Of a stretch of DNA of 64,000 nt, positions 7,543-17,929 are shown one piece after another. Within the stretch, counting starts at the first letter, position 1. Every line of letters starts with the position of its first letter. Under the pieces are notes generated by a model. That model was given only the letters and a program-made list of their open reading frames with translations, was not told where the DNA came from and searched no databases. Source of the DNA: Pseudomonas sp. PSB18 (GTDB lineage Bacteria > Pseudomonadota > Gammaproteobacteria > Pseudomonadales > Pseudomonadaceae); contig NZ_NOIN01000016.1 of NCBI RefSeq assembly GCF_014596565.1, positions 37,790-101,789 on the forward strand, written 5' to 3'. The position numbers were made by a program, and so were the translations under genes.

Positions 7543-8841
7543 ATGACTCATCGTATTGTCATCGTTGGCGGCGGCGCCGGCGGCCTGGAGTTGGCTACCC
7601 GTCTGGGTAAGACCCTGGGCAAACGAGGCACGGCCAGCGTGATGCTGGTCGACGCGAACCTGACCCACATCTGGAAACCCTTGCTGCACGAAGTGGCGGC
7701 CGGCTCCCTGAACTCCTCCGAAGACGAACTCAACTACGTCGCCCAGGCGAAATGGAACCACTTCGAGTTCCAGCTCGGGCGCATGAGCGGCCTGGATCGC
7801 GAACGAAAAAGTATCCAACTGGCCGCCACCTACGACGAAGCCGGCGTGGAACTGCTGCCGGCCCGCGTGCTGGGCTACGACACCCTGGTGATTGCCGTCG
7901 GCAGTACCACCAACGACTTCGGCACAGAGGGCGCGGCGCAGCATTGCCTGTTCCTCGATACCCGCAAACAGGCCGAGCGCTTCCATCAGCAATTGCTCAA
8001 TCATTACCTGCGCGCCCACGCCGGCCAGACCGATACCGTGGAGCGTATCAGCGTCGCCATCGTCGGTGCCGGTGCCACCGGCGTCGAACTGGCGGCCGAG
8101 CTGCATAACGCCGCCCATGAGCTGGCGGCCTATGGTCTGGACCGGATCAAGCCGGAAAACATGCACATCACCCTGATCGAAGCCGGGCCACGGGTGCTGC
8201 CGGCATTGCCGGAGCGTATCGGCGGGCCCGTGCACAAGACCCTGGAAAAGCTCGGGGTCAATGTCATGACCAACGCCGCGGTCGGCCAGGTAACGGCCGA
8301 CAGCCTGATCACCGTCGATGGCCAGGTGATCGACGCCAGCCTGAAAGTCTGGGCTGCCGGGATTCGCGCCCCGGAGTTCCTCAAGGACATCGACGGGCTG
8401 GAAACCAACCGGATCAACCAGTTGCACGTACTGCCCACTCTGCAGACCACCCGCGACGAGAACATCTTCGCCTTCGGCGACTGCGCCGCCTGCCCGCAAC
8501 CGGACAGCGACCGCAACGTACCGCCCCGCGCCCAGGCGGCGCACCAGCAGGCATCGCTGCTGGCCAAGTCCTTGAAGCTGCGGATCGAAGGCAAGGCGTT
8601 GCCGCATTACAAGTACACCGACTACGGCTCATTGATCTCGCTGTCGAAGTTCTCGGCGGTGGGCAACCTGATGGGCAATCTCACCGGCAGCGTGATGCTC
8701 GAAGGCTGGCTGGCGCGGATGTTTTATGTGTCGCTGTACCGCATGCACCAGATGGCGTTGTATGGGATGTTCCGTACGGCGATGTTGATGCTGGGCAGCA
8801 AGATTGGACGTGGGACCGAGCCGCGGCTCAAGTTGCACTGA
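7543..8841 (+). CDS. ndh: Type II NADH dehydrogenase (NDH-2)
   Basis: Single-subunit, non-proton-pumping NADH:quinone oxidoreductase at the cytoplasmic face of the inner membrane, feeding electrons to ubiquinone. It has 432 aa. The first Rossmann motif GGGAGGLELATRLG (about residues 9-22) binds FAD; a second, VGAGATGVELAAEL (about 173-186), binds NADH; FGDCAA (about 311-316) is the FAD-closing motif. The C-terminal region (about 385-425) is amphipathic with M, L and Y residues, as expected for membrane attachment. The start is the ATG for MTHRIVIVGGG; the TTG five codons upstream is less likely. Confidence 0.9.
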   Translation: MTHRIVIVGGGAGGLELATRLGKTLGKRGTASVMLVDANLTHIWKPLLHEVAAGSLNSSEDELNYVAQAKWNHFEFQLGRMSGLDRERKSIQLAATYDEAGVELLPARVLGYDTLVIAVGSTTNDFGTEGAAQHCLFLDTRKQAERFHQQLLNHYLRAHAGQTDTVERISVAIVGAGATGVELAAELHNAAHELAAYGLDRIKPENMHITLIEAGPRVLPALPERIGGPVHKTLEKLGVNVMTNAAVGQVTADSLITVDGQVIDASLKVWAAGIRAPEFLKDIDGLETNRINQLHVLPTLQTTRDENIFAFGDCAACPQPDSDRNVPPRAQAAHQQASLLAKSLKLRIEGKALPHYKYTDYGSLISLSKFSAVGNLMGNLTGSVMLEGWLARMFYVSLYRMHQMALYGMFRTAMLMLGSKIGRGTEPRLKLH

Positions 8842-8868
8842 AAATAGCAGTGGCCTGACACAGCGCTT

Positions 8869-8890
8869 TCGCGAGCAGGCTCGCTCCCAC
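8869..8890 (-). repeat. Single REP sequence
   Basis: A 22-base REP (minus-strand GTGGGAGCGAGC...) 28 bases after ndh. It begins a 366-base gene-free stretch (8842-9207) that holds only REP sequences and a degenerate GGGAGCC-GGCTCCCAC hairpin at about 9085-9100. Confidence 0.8.
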
Positions 8891-8959
8891 AAGTTCTGGT
8901 GGCGTATGCCCAATGTGGAAGCGGGCAGGCCTTAATGTAGTCAGTTAAGCCACAAACCT

Positions 8960-9045
8960 GTGGGAGCAAAGCTTGCTCGCGATTGCGGTAAGTCAGTCAC
9001 AATGTTGACTGGCCCATCGCTATCGCGAGCAAGCTTTGCTCCCAC
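8960..9045. repeat. REPIN: two REPs facing inward
   Basis: A plus-strand REP at 8960-8982 and its inverted copy at 9023-9045. Both arms carry the same variant core (GCAAAGCTTGC / GCAAGCTTTGC), so the whole 86 bp can fold into one long hairpin. Confidence 0.88.
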
Positions 9046-9146
9046 AGGTGTTGCGCCGTTTGATCCTTTACTGACTAACATTAGGGAGCCCGGCTCCCAC
9101 AGGGTCCGGTGGCGTACACTAATACTGCATCCACCCCGGATCCCAT

Positions 9147-9168
9147 GTGGGAGCGAGCCTGCTCGCGA
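9147..9168 (+). repeat. Single REP sequence
   Basis: Consensus 22-base REP about 40 bases beyond the 3' end of the chemoreceptor gene. Confidence 0.8.
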
Positions 9169-9207
9169 AGACGGCGGTGCTGTCGGCGCCGATCTACAAC
9201 CCCGCAC

Positions 9208-10833
9208 TCAAACCTGAAACCGCTGCACCATCGTGCGCAACGAATTCGCCAGTTGCGACAGCTCATGGCTGGACGCGCTGGTCTGGTCCGCGCCAGTGGC
9301 CGAGCGCACCGACAGATCACGGATGTTCACCAGGTTGCGATCGACCTCGCGGGCCACCTGGGCCTGCTCTTCGGCCGCGCTGGCGATCACCAGGTTGCGC
9401 TCGTGGATTTCGCTGACCGACGCGGTGATGGTCTGCAACGCCTCCCCCGCCCGTTCCGCCATCGCCAGAGTGCTGGCGGCGCGGGTCGAGCTGGCCTGCA
9501 TGGAATCCAGGGCCTGGGTGGCTCCGCTGCGCATGCCCTGGACCATTTGTTCGATTTCCTGGGTCGATTGCTGCGTGCGATAAGCCAGCGCTCGCACTTC
9601 ATCAGCCACCACCGCAAACCCACGACCACTTTCGCCGGCCCGGGCCGCTTCAATGGCCGCGTTGAGGGCCAGCAAATTGGTTTGCTCGGCAATGGCCCGG
9701 ATCACATCCAGAACCTTGCCGATATCCTGCGACTGGTTGGCCAAGGATTGCACCAGCCCACCCGTCACCTGCACGTCGCTGGCAAGGGCGCCAATCGCGT
9801 CAACCGTGTCGCTGACCCGCTGCTGTCCGAGGGATGCCGACTCACTGGACTGACGCGTGGCGTCGGAGGTGGAAACGGCGTTGCGCGCCACTTCTTCTAC
9901 GGCAGTGGTCATTTCGGTGACAGCCGTGGCGGCCTGTTCAATTTCGTTGTTTTGTTGTTGCAGGCTCTGGGTGCTGTCAAGGGTGACGGCGTTCAGCTCA
10001 TCGGCTGCCGTTGCCAACTGCGCCGCCGAACCGCTGATGCTCTGCAACGTATCGCGCAGGTTTTTCTGCATGGTCGTCAGGGCCTTGAGCAAGCGGCTCA
10101 CTTCGTCGTTGCCATGGGTTTCGATTGGCCGGGTCAGGTCACCTTCAGCCACGCTTTCTGCGGCGCTCAGCGCCTCACCCAGGGGCTTGACGATGCTGCG
10201 CGTCAGCAACATCGCGAGGGCCACCGTAGCCAGGGCGGCCAGCACGATGAAAAGGCTGACAATCATGCGGGAATTGGCGTAATGCTCCTGGGACTTCTGG
10301 CTCTCGATGGACACCTGCTTGGAAAACAGCTCAGCCAGATCGTTGAGCTGCTTGCCGGAGCCGTCCACGACGGTTTTCATGTCCACCAGCAGCAGTTTGA
10401 TCAGCTCGTCGCGGCGCCCCTGCTCCGCGAGGACGAAGGATTGCGCGATACCCGCGCGGTAGGCGGCAAAAGTCTGCTTGAACTGATCGTAGAGCGCTTT
10501 GCCTTCAGGGGTCACGACGAGTTTTTCGTAACTGGCGATTTTTTCGCTCAGTTCCTTGTCACGGACGTCCATTTGCCCGCGGTAGATCGAGGTGTTCTTG
10601 GGATCCTGATCCAGGGCCATGCGCAGGGAGATGGTACGAATACGCAGCATCCATTCACGAATCTCGTCACCGCCGCGAATGCTCGGTAGCCACTGGGTTT
10701 CCACCGCCACCTCACTGTCACGGATACTCGACATCTGCCCCAGCGCAAACATCCCGAGCAGTGCCACCAGCACGGCGATCAAGGCAAAACCCAGCGCCGC
10801 GCGAGGGGCGATATTCAGTTGACGAAGAAACAT
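9208..10833 (-). CDS. Methyl-accepting chemotaxis protein
   Basis: Transmembrane chemoreceptor of 541 aa that signals through CheW/CheA to flagellar (or possibly pilus) behaviour. TM1 is at about residues 12-32, a four-helix-bundle (4HB_MCP-like) periplasmic sensor at about 33-188, TM2 at about 190-210, HAMP at about 211-264, then the cytoplasmic helical hairpin. The highly conserved tip is present (E-Q-T-N-L-L-A-L-N-A-A-I-E-A-A-R-A-G-E). No C-terminal NWETF-type pentapeptide, so CheR/CheB tethering is not expected. No chemotaxis genes lie nearby; the ligand cannot be inferred. Confidence 0.93.
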   Translation of the reverse strand: MFLRQLNIAPRAALGFALIAVLVALLGMFALGQMSSIRDSEVAVETQWLPSIRGGDEIREWMLRIRTISLRMALDQDPKNTSIYRGQMDVRDKELSEKIASYEKLVVTPEGKALYDQFKQTFAAYRAGIAQSFVLAEQGRRDELIKLLLVDMKTVVDGSGKQLNDLAELFSKQVSIESQKSQEHYANSRMIVSLFIVLAALATVALAMLLTRSIVKPLGEALSAAESVAEGDLTRPIETHGNDEVSRLLKALTTMQKNLRDTLQSISGSAAQLATAADELNAVTLDSTQSLQQQNNEIEQAATAVTEMTTAVEEVARNAVSTSDATRQSSESASLGQQRVSDTVDAIGALASDVQVTGGLVQSLANQSQDIGKVLDVIRAIAEQTNLLALNAAIEAARAGESGRGFAVVADEVRALAYRTQQSTQEIEQMVQGMRSGATQALDSMQASSTRAASTLAMAERAGEALQTITASVSEIHERNLVIASAAEEQAQVAREVDRNLVNIRDLSVRSATGADQTSASSHELSQLANSLRTMVQRFQV

Positions 10834-10940
10834 AACGGGCGCCCTTTTTTGTTATTGGCCTGGAATGGGGACGTGCCCCTGTCGGTGAGCTATCGGCAAG
10901 TTGTACGATAACTTAAGACTTTCCAGCTTTTTTCGCGGGC

Positions 10941-10977
10941 AAAAAAAATCCCCGTATCTTTCGATACGAGGATTTTC
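10941..10977 (-). terminator. Rho-independent terminator of the tRNA cluster
   Basis: On the minus strand, AAATCCTCGTATC-GAAA-GATACGGGGATTT (one G-U pair, tetraloop) followed by a run of T. It lies just 3' of the last tRNA-Pro. Confidence 0.9.
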
Positions 10978-10981
10978 AATA

Positions 10982-11058
10982 TGGTCGGGGTAAGGGGATT
11001 CGAACTCCTGACATCCTGCTCCCAAAGCAGGCGCGCTACCGGACTGCGCTATACCCCG
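10982..11058 (-). tRNA. tRNA-Pro (anticodon UGG), distal copy
   Basis: 77 bases including encoded CCA. Acceptor CGGGGTA pairs with TACCCCG; anticodon stem CCTGC/GCAGG with loop TTTGGGA gives anticodon TGG; T-arm contains GTTCGAATC. It is identical to the copy at 11234-11310. It lies downstream of an internal terminator-like hairpin (11061-11089), so it may be transcribed less than the upstream genes. Confidence 0.96.
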
Positions 11059-11060
11059 GT

Positions 11061-11089
11061 AATAAAAAGGCGACCCTTTCAAGTCGCCT
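11061..11089 (-). terminator. Terminator-like hairpin inside the tRNA cluster
   Basis: On the minus strand AGGCGAC-(8 bases)-GTCGCCT then TTTTATT: a perfect 7-bp stem followed by a T-rich tract, between tRNA-Lys and the last tRNA-Pro and only a few bases before the latter. It may be the original cluster terminator, or a processing or attenuation site. Confidence 0.65.
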
Positions 11090-11152
11090 TCCTCGATCAG
11101 CGCTTTTGGCCTCTGATCTTAAGATTCGATTCCAGCGAACTGGTCTCAAAAA

Positions 11153-11228
11153 TGGTGGGTCGTGTGGGATTCGAACCTACGACCAATTGGTTAAAAGCCA
11201 ACTGCTCTACCAACTGAGCTAACGACCC
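11153..11228 (-). tRNA. tRNA-Lys (anticodon UUU)
   Basis: 76 bases with encoded CCA. Acceptor GGGTCGT pairs with ACGACCC; anticodon loop CTTTTAA gives TTT; D-arm and T-arm are standard. Confidence 0.96.
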
Positions 11229-11233
11229 AAATA

Positions 11234-11310
11234 TGGTCGGGGTAAGGGGATTCGAACTCCTGACATCCTGCTCCCAAAGCAGGCGCGCTACCGGACTGCG
11301 CTATACCCCG
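11234..11310 (-). tRNA. tRNA-Pro (anticodon UGG), proximal copy
   Basis: 77 bases, identical in sequence to the copy at 10982-11058; a few flanking bases 3' of the CCA (ATAT on the plus strand) also match, suggesting a recent duplication. Confidence 0.96.
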
Positions 11311-11317
11311 ATTGAAA

Positions 11318-11393
11318 TGGCTCCGTGACCAGGACTCGAACCTGGGACCCAATGATTAACAGTCATTTGCTCTACCGACTGAGCTATCACGGA
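11318..11393 (-). tRNA. tRNA-Asn (anticodon GUU)
   Basis: 76 bases with CCA. Acceptor TCCGTGA pairs with TCACGGA; anticodon stem AATGA/TCATT with loop CTGTTAA gives GTT. It is the first gene of the cluster downstream of the promoter at 11491-11518. Confidence 0.96.
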
Positions 11394-11490
11394 ACTGATA
11401 TTTCAAGTTGCAACCTTGAAGCTTGATTGAAGCCAGCTTCAACCTCTTCTACCCGCCTGCATCGCTGCGTTCGTGTGTCTGAGGCGCGCT

Positions 11491-11518
11491 ATTCTACAAT
11501 CTTAAAAACCTCTGTCAA
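11491..11518 (-). promoter_or_regulatory. Sigma-70 promoter of the tRNA cluster
   Basis: Minus strand: perfect -35 TTGACA, 16-base spacer, -10 TAGAAT, followed at once by GCGCGCC. A GC-rich discriminator of this kind is typical of stable-RNA promoters under stringent control. Confidence 0.88.
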
Positions 11519-11651
11519 CCCCTTAAATTGCTTTCAAGACAATGATTTGCAACTTATTTTGGATTCCTTCTCAGGGAGAAGTGATCCTAGGGGGTGACTG
11601 ACTGCGGGGCGCACTTTACAAGCCTTTTCCTTTGAGTTCAACGGCCTGATG

Positions 11652-11681
11652 AAAAAAATGGCCTCGCAATGCGAGGCCATT
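11652..11681 (-). terminator. Rho-independent terminator of clpB
   Basis: On the minus strand ATGGCCTCGC-AT-TGCGAGGCCAT followed by a T-run; about 23 bases after the clpB stop. Confidence 0.92.
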
Positions 11682-11703
11682 CGGTCAACGACGGTGCAGC
11701 CTG

Positions 11704-14268
<2,565 letters not shown>

Positions 14269-14339
14269 AAGGTCACCTTCCTTTTGAGCAGGCCGGACCG
14301 AAAAACATCCTGAATGAAGAAACCTGCCAGATACCGATA

Positions 14340-14368
14340 TAGATGTGGTCGATTATGGAAGATTCAAG
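14340..14368 (-). promoter_or_regulatory. Sigma-32 (RpoH) heat-shock promoter of clpB
   Basis: Minus strand: CTTGAA, 14-base spacer, CCACATCTA. The RpoH consensus is CTTGAA-N13-15-CCCCATNT; only one base differs in the -10 part. It lies 72-100 bases before the clpB start. Confidence 0.82.
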
Positions 14369-14405
14369 CAGGCTCTGTTGATACAGATCAGTCAAATGTG
14401 GGCCT

Positions 14406-14492
14406 GTGGGAGCGAGCCGGCTCGCGGTATAGGTGTGCCAATCGATTAAAGGTTAGCTGACACGCCACTTTCGCGAGCAAGCTCGCTCCCAC
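14406..14492. repeat. REPIN between clpB and pgeF
   Basis: Plus REP 14406-14427 (slightly variant, GAGCCGGCTCGCGG) and minus REP 14471-14492, 87 bp in all. The 14400-14718 stretch is filled by this element, a second REPIN and a single REP, and has no gene. Confidence 0.87.
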
Positions 14493-14537
14493 AGTGGATT
14501 TGCGGTGCATGCAGTATTGATGGACGACGCCGGACCG

Positions 14538-14626
14538 GTGGGAGCCGAGCTTGCTCGCGATAGCGGTGGCACATTCAACATGGGTGCAAGCAGACAGGAC
14601 GCCATCGCGAGCAGGCTCGCTCCCAC
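14538..14626. repeat. REPIN with a one-base insertion in one arm
   Basis: Plus arm 14538-14560 carries an extra C (GGAGCCGAGC); minus arm 14605-14626 is of normal length. Confidence 0.85.
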
Positions 14627-14671
14627 AGTGGGTCTGTGGTGTATGTAGTATTTGTGCACGGCGCGGGACTT

Positions 14672-14693
14672 GTGGGAGCGAGCCTGCTCGCGA
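14672..14693 (+). repeat. Single REP sequence
   Basis: Consensus REP 26 bases beyond the 3' end of pgeF; no inverted partner nearby. Confidence 0.82.
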
Positions 14694-14718
14694 TGGCGGC
14701 GGCACGCCAAACAGCCTT

Positions 14719-15444
14719 CTACTGTTCGATCCAGACCAGGGAGGCGAAGCGACCGGTGCGCGGGCTGCGACGGTAGGAAAAGAAGCGAGGATCGGTCACG
14801 GTGCACAACCCGCCGCCGTAGACTGTCGAGACACCCCGCGCGGCCAGCCGCAGGCGCGCCAATTCATAGATGTCGGCAAGAAACTTTCCGGCGTTGTGGC
14901 TGGGTACGAAGGCCTGTTCTGCCCGGGGCAATTGCGCGATGAACGCTTCACGCACTTCCGGCCCGACTTCGAAGGCTTGCGGTCCGATGGCCGGGCCAAG
15001 CCAGGCGATAATCTCATCCGCCGGCGTTGCCAGGCTGTCGAGGGTGGCTTCCAGTACGCCGTTCGCCAGCCCGCGCCAGCCGGCATGGGCGGCCGCGACG
15101 CGCGTACCGGCGCGGTTGCAGAACAGCACGGGCAGGCAGTCCGCCGTCATCGCCGTGCAGGCGATACCCGGCGTGGCGGTCCAGCTGGCATCAGCGGTCG
15201 CGACCAAGGCCGGGTCGGCCTCGACCACGGCAATCCCGTGGACCTGCTGCAGCCAGGCCGGACGGATGGCGAATCGATCGGTGAGACGACGCCGATTTTC
15301 GGTGACGGCCCCTGGGTCATCATCGACATGGTCGCCGAGGTTGAGGCTGTCGAACGGCGCCAGGCTGACGCCGCCCGCACGGGTGGTGACGCAGGCCTTG
15401 ACCCGGGCCGGTGCGGGCCAGTCGGGGATCAGCCAGTCACTCAT
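14719..15444 (-). CDS. pgeF: Purine nucleoside phosphorylase / peptidoglycan editing factor PgeF (YfiH family)
   Basis: Cytoplasmic enzyme of 241 aa in the DUF152/YfiH family. E. coli YfiH prevents misincorporation of L-serine in place of L-alanine in peptidoglycan precursors, and related proteins act on purine nucleosides. Copper/zinc-type motifs are visible: Q-Q-V-H-G (about residue 70), D-C-L-P-V-L-F (about 110), A-A-A-H-A-G-W-R (about 122-129). It follows rluD with a four-base ATGA overlap, the conserved bamD|rluD-pgeF-clpB arrangement. Confidence 0.9.
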   Translation of the reverse strand: MSDWLIPDWPAPARVKACVTTRAGGVSLAPFDSLNLGDHVDDDPGAVTENRRRLTDRFAIRPAWLQQVHGIAVVEADPALVATADASWTATPGIACTAMTADCLPVLFCNRAGTRVAAAHAGWRGLANGVLEATLDSLATPADEIIAWLGPAIGPQAFEVGPEVREAFIAQLPRAEQAFVPSHNAGKFLADIYELARLRLAARGVSTVYGGGLCTVTDPRFFSYRRSPRTGRFASLVWIEQ

Positions 15445-16403
15445 CCGATGAACGCCTCTCGGTCCTGCTTGAGCAGCGTCAGCAGCCAGACGAAGTCATC
15501 CGGCAACGGCGACTCCCAGCTCATGCGCTTACCGGTGGTCGGATGATCCAGTTCCAGGAAACGCGCATGCAGCGCCTGACGCGGGAAGTGCTTCAGGGAC
15601 TCGACCATGGTCACGCTGGCGGCCGGCGGAATGCGGAAGCGGCCGCCATAGGCCGGGTCGCCCACCAACGGGAAGTTGATGTGGGCCATGTGCACGCGGA
15701 TCTGGTGGGTACGACCGGTTTCCAGCTTGACCCGCACATGGGTGTGGGAGCGGAAGCGTTCAAGCACGCGGTAATGACTGACCGCCGGCTTGCCGCCTTC
15801 CATCACCGCCATGCGCTGGCGTTGCTGGCCGTGACGACCGATGGGGGCGTTGATCTTGCCGCCAGCGGTCACTACGCCGATCACGATGCATTCATAGATG
15901 CGGCTGACACTGCGGCTTTGCAGTTGTGCGACCAGTTGGGTCTGCGCCTGAATGGTCTTGGCCACCACCATCAGACCGGTGGTGTCCTTGTCGAGGCGGT
16001 GCACGATACCGGCCCGGGGCACATTGACGATATCCGGCACGTGATGCAGCAAGGCATTGAGCAAGGTGCCGTCGGCGTGACCGGCGGCCGGGTGCACCAC
16101 CAGGCCCGCAGGCTTGTTGATCACCAGGATATCGTCGTCTTCATAGACGATGTCCAGGGCAATGTCCTGGGCAACCCATTCTCCCTGGGCTTCCTGTTCG
16201 GCGGTCAGCTCGAGGATGGCGCCGCCATGGACGATGTCGCGCGGACGGATGACCGCCCCATCCACCGTCAGGCGGCCGTCCTTGATCCAGGCGGAAAGGC
16301 GCGAGCGCGAATGCTCGGTGAAGAGTTGGGCGGCGACTTGATCGAGGCGTTGGCCGCCCAAATCGGACGGCACCTCTGCGCGAAGTTCTATTTTATCGGA
16401 CAT
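15441..16403 (-). CDS. rluD: 23S rRNA pseudouridine synthase RluD
   Basis: Makes pseudouridines 1911, 1915 and 1917 in helix 69 of 23S rRNA, important for ribosome assembly. Start at MSDKIELRAE gives 320 aa, close to the family norm. An S4 RNA-binding domain covers about residues 15-80, and the catalytic domain contains the active-site Asp in HRLDKDTTGLMV. The frame stays open upstream to 17546 opposite bamD, but that part has the look of a shadow. It overlaps pgeF by four bases and is divergent from bamD (150-base gap). Confidence 0.94.
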   Translation of the reverse strand: MSDKIELRAEVPSDLGGQRLDQVAAQLFTEHSRSRLSAWIKDGRLTVDGAVIRPRDIVHGGAILELTAEQEAQGEWVAQDIALDIVYEDDDILVINKPAGLVVHPAAGHADGTLLNALLHHVPDIVNVPRAGIVHRLDKDTTGLMVVAKTIQAQTQLVAQLQSRSVSRIYECIVIGVVTAGGKINAPIGRHGQQRQRMAVMEGGKPAVSHYRVLERFRSHTHVRVKLETGRTHQIRVHMAHINFPLVGDPAYGGRFRIPPAASVTMVESLKHFPRQALHARFLELDHPTTGKRMSWESPLPDDFVWLLTLLKQDREAFIG

Positions 16404-16553
16404 GCTCGGACTGGGCGTCGGCACAGCCTTTGGTTTCGGCTGCGCGCTTGTGGTTAAATACGGCGTCTTTTGCCCCGAGGCTTTCAACGGGGCGCTCATC
16501 ATAACAGGACGGCCCCGCCCAAGACAGCGGCCGTCATAGGGACGCAAGCCGCC

Positions 16554-17570
16554 ATGCAAGTGAAACACCTGCTGCTGATCGCCATCCTCGCATTGACTGC
16601 TGCTTGCTCGTCGAAGGAAGTCGTAGACGAAAACCTGAGCGAAGTCGAACTGTACCAACAGGCGCAGAAGGACTTGGACAACAACAGCTACACCAGCGCC
16701 ACCGCCAAGCTCAAGGCCCTGGAGTCGCGGTACCCGTTCGGCCGCTACGCCGATCAGGCCCAGCTGGAGCTGATCTACGCCAACTACAAGAACGCCGAGC
16801 CGGAAGCTGCGAAATCTGCCGCCGAACGTTTCATTCGCCTGCATCCACAGCATCCGAACGTCGACTACGCCTATTACCTCAAGGGCCTGACGTCTTTCGA
16901 CCAGGACGTCGGCCTGCTGGCGCGCTTCCTGCCGCTGGACATGACCAAGCGTGACCCGGGCGCCGCGCGCGACTCGTACAACGAGTTCGCACAACTGACC
17001 AGCCGCTTCCCCAACAGCCGCTACTCGCCGGATGCCAAGCAGCGCATGATCTACCTGCGCAACCTGCTGGCCTCCTACGAAATCCACGTGGCCGACTACT
17101 ACCTGACCCGTCAGGCCTACGTCGCCGCCGCCAACCGTGGCCGCTACGTGGTGGAAAACTTCCAGGAAACCCCTTCGGTGGGTGACGGCCTGGCGGTGAT
17201 GACCGAGGCGTACCAACGCCTGCACCTGGACGAACTGGCGGCCAGCAGCCTGGAAACCCTGAAGCTGAACTACCCGGATCACCCTTCCCTGGTCGACGGC
17301 CAGTTCACCCCACGCGTCGCAGAAGCCGACAACCGTTCGTGGCTGAGCAAGGCGACCCTGGGCCTGATCGAGTCCCGTCCTCCCCTGCCACCGGGCGAAA
17401 CCCGCGCCAACCAGGACGTACAGCGTCAGTTCCAGGATGCCAAGGAAGCCATTCCGAACGAGCTCAAGCCAAAGGATGAAAATGGCGATGTGATCGAAGA
17501 ACCGGAGCCTGAGGACAAATCCAGCGACCGTTCCTGGTTCAGCCACCTGACCTTCGGCCTGTTCGACTGA
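16554..17570 (+). CDS. bamD: Outer-membrane protein assembly lipoprotein BamD
   Basis: Essential lipoprotein partner of BamA in the beta-barrel assembly machine, on the periplasmic face of the outer membrane. Start at MQVKHLLLIAIL gives 338 aa, with a lipoprotein signal ending in lipobox LTAAC (Cys18). TPR-like repeats follow, with Y-x-x-A and A-x-x-R/K spacing over about residues 30-240. The C-terminal part (about 265-338) is an acidic, proline-rich extension longer than in E. coli BamD (245 aa), as is usual in pseudomonads. It ends in a strong terminator. Confidence 0.94.
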   Translation: MQVKHLLLIAILALTAACSSKEVVDENLSEVELYQQAQKDLDNNSYTSATAKLKALESRYPFGRYADQAQLELIYANYKNAEPEAAKSAAERFIRLHPQHPNVDYAYYLKGLTSFDQDVGLLARFLPLDMTKRDPGAARDSYNEFAQLTSRFPNSRYSPDAKQRMIYLRNLLASYEIHVADYYLTRQAYVAAANRGRYVVENFQETPSVGDGLAVMTEAYQRLHLDELAASSLETLKLNYPDHPSLVDGQFTPRVAEADNRSWLSKATLGLIESRPPLPPGETRANQDVQRQFQDAKEAIPNELKPKDENGDVIEEPEPEDKSSDRSWFSHLTFGLFD

Positions 17571-17585
17571 GTACAGTGCTTCAGC

Positions 17586-17616
17586 AAAAAGGGAGACCCG
17601 ACGGTCTCCCTTTTTT
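17586..17616 (+). terminator. Rho-independent terminator of bamD
   Basis: AAAAAGGGAGACC-CGAC-GGTCTCCCTTTTTT: perfect GGGAGACC/GGTCTCCC stem and T-run 15 bases after the stop. Confidence 0.93.
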
Positions 17617-17695
17617 GTGCCTGGATCCTATTGAACTGTGCGCAGCCCCAGTCCTTGGCTAAACTGCCTCATCTCTCGCCAGAAAGCCGCCTATC

Positions 17696-17929
17696 ATGCT
17701 CCGTCTATTGATCTTGTTCGCCGTCGTTGCTTCAGCCATATGGATCTTTCGCAACGTGAAGCCCAAGGCGTCCGCGGCAAGCTCCTCCCGGGAACAGGAT
17801 GCACCGCCCATGGTCCGCTGCGCCCATTGTGGCGTGCACCTGCCGCGTGACCGGGCACTCCCCCTCCAACAACAGTGGTATTGCAGCCAGGCTCACCTCG
17901 AGCAAGGCCCGGACCCTCGTGATCGCTGA
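17696..17929 (+). CDS. PP0621-like small membrane-anchored zinc-ribbon protein
   Basis: A 77-aa protein: an N-terminal hydrophobic anchor (about residues 2-19, L-R-L-L-I-L-F-A-V-V-A-S-A-I-W-I-F), a linker, and a cysteine pair CAHC (about 42-45) with C63 and H66 as further possible metal ligands (YCSQAH). This resembles the PP_0621 family found just upstream of pilS in pseudomonads. The function is unknown. It overlaps the pilS start by 11 bases, so coupled expression with pilS-pilR is likely. Confidence 0.75.
   Translation: MLRLLILFAVVASAIWIFRNVKPKASAASSSREQDAPPMVRCAHCGVHLPRDRALPLQQQWYCSQAHLEQGPDPRDR

Noticed and set aside
8842..9207. Regularly spaced similar 22-base units that could suggest a CRISPR array
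   Set aside because: Units alternate in orientation, are palindromic, and spacing is irregular; they are REP sequences, and no cas genes are present.
9109..10689. 526-codon plus-strand frame opposite the chemoreceptor
   Set aside because: Antisense shadow; the start lies in REP sequence and the product has no recognisable domain.
10852..11082. Open reading frame (76 codons) across the distal tRNA-Pro
   Set aside because: It runs through a tRNA gene and its terminator, lacks a ribosome-binding site and codon bias; a chance frame.
10982..11393. tRNA cluster as a possible integration site for a phage or island
   Set aside because: No integrase, direct repeat of a tRNA end with foreign DNA, or AT-rich insert nearby; the duplicated tRNA-Pro is full-length.
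15441..17546. 701-codon rluD frame extending opposite bamD
   Set aside because: The RluD fold is complete from 16403; the extension is antisense to bamD.
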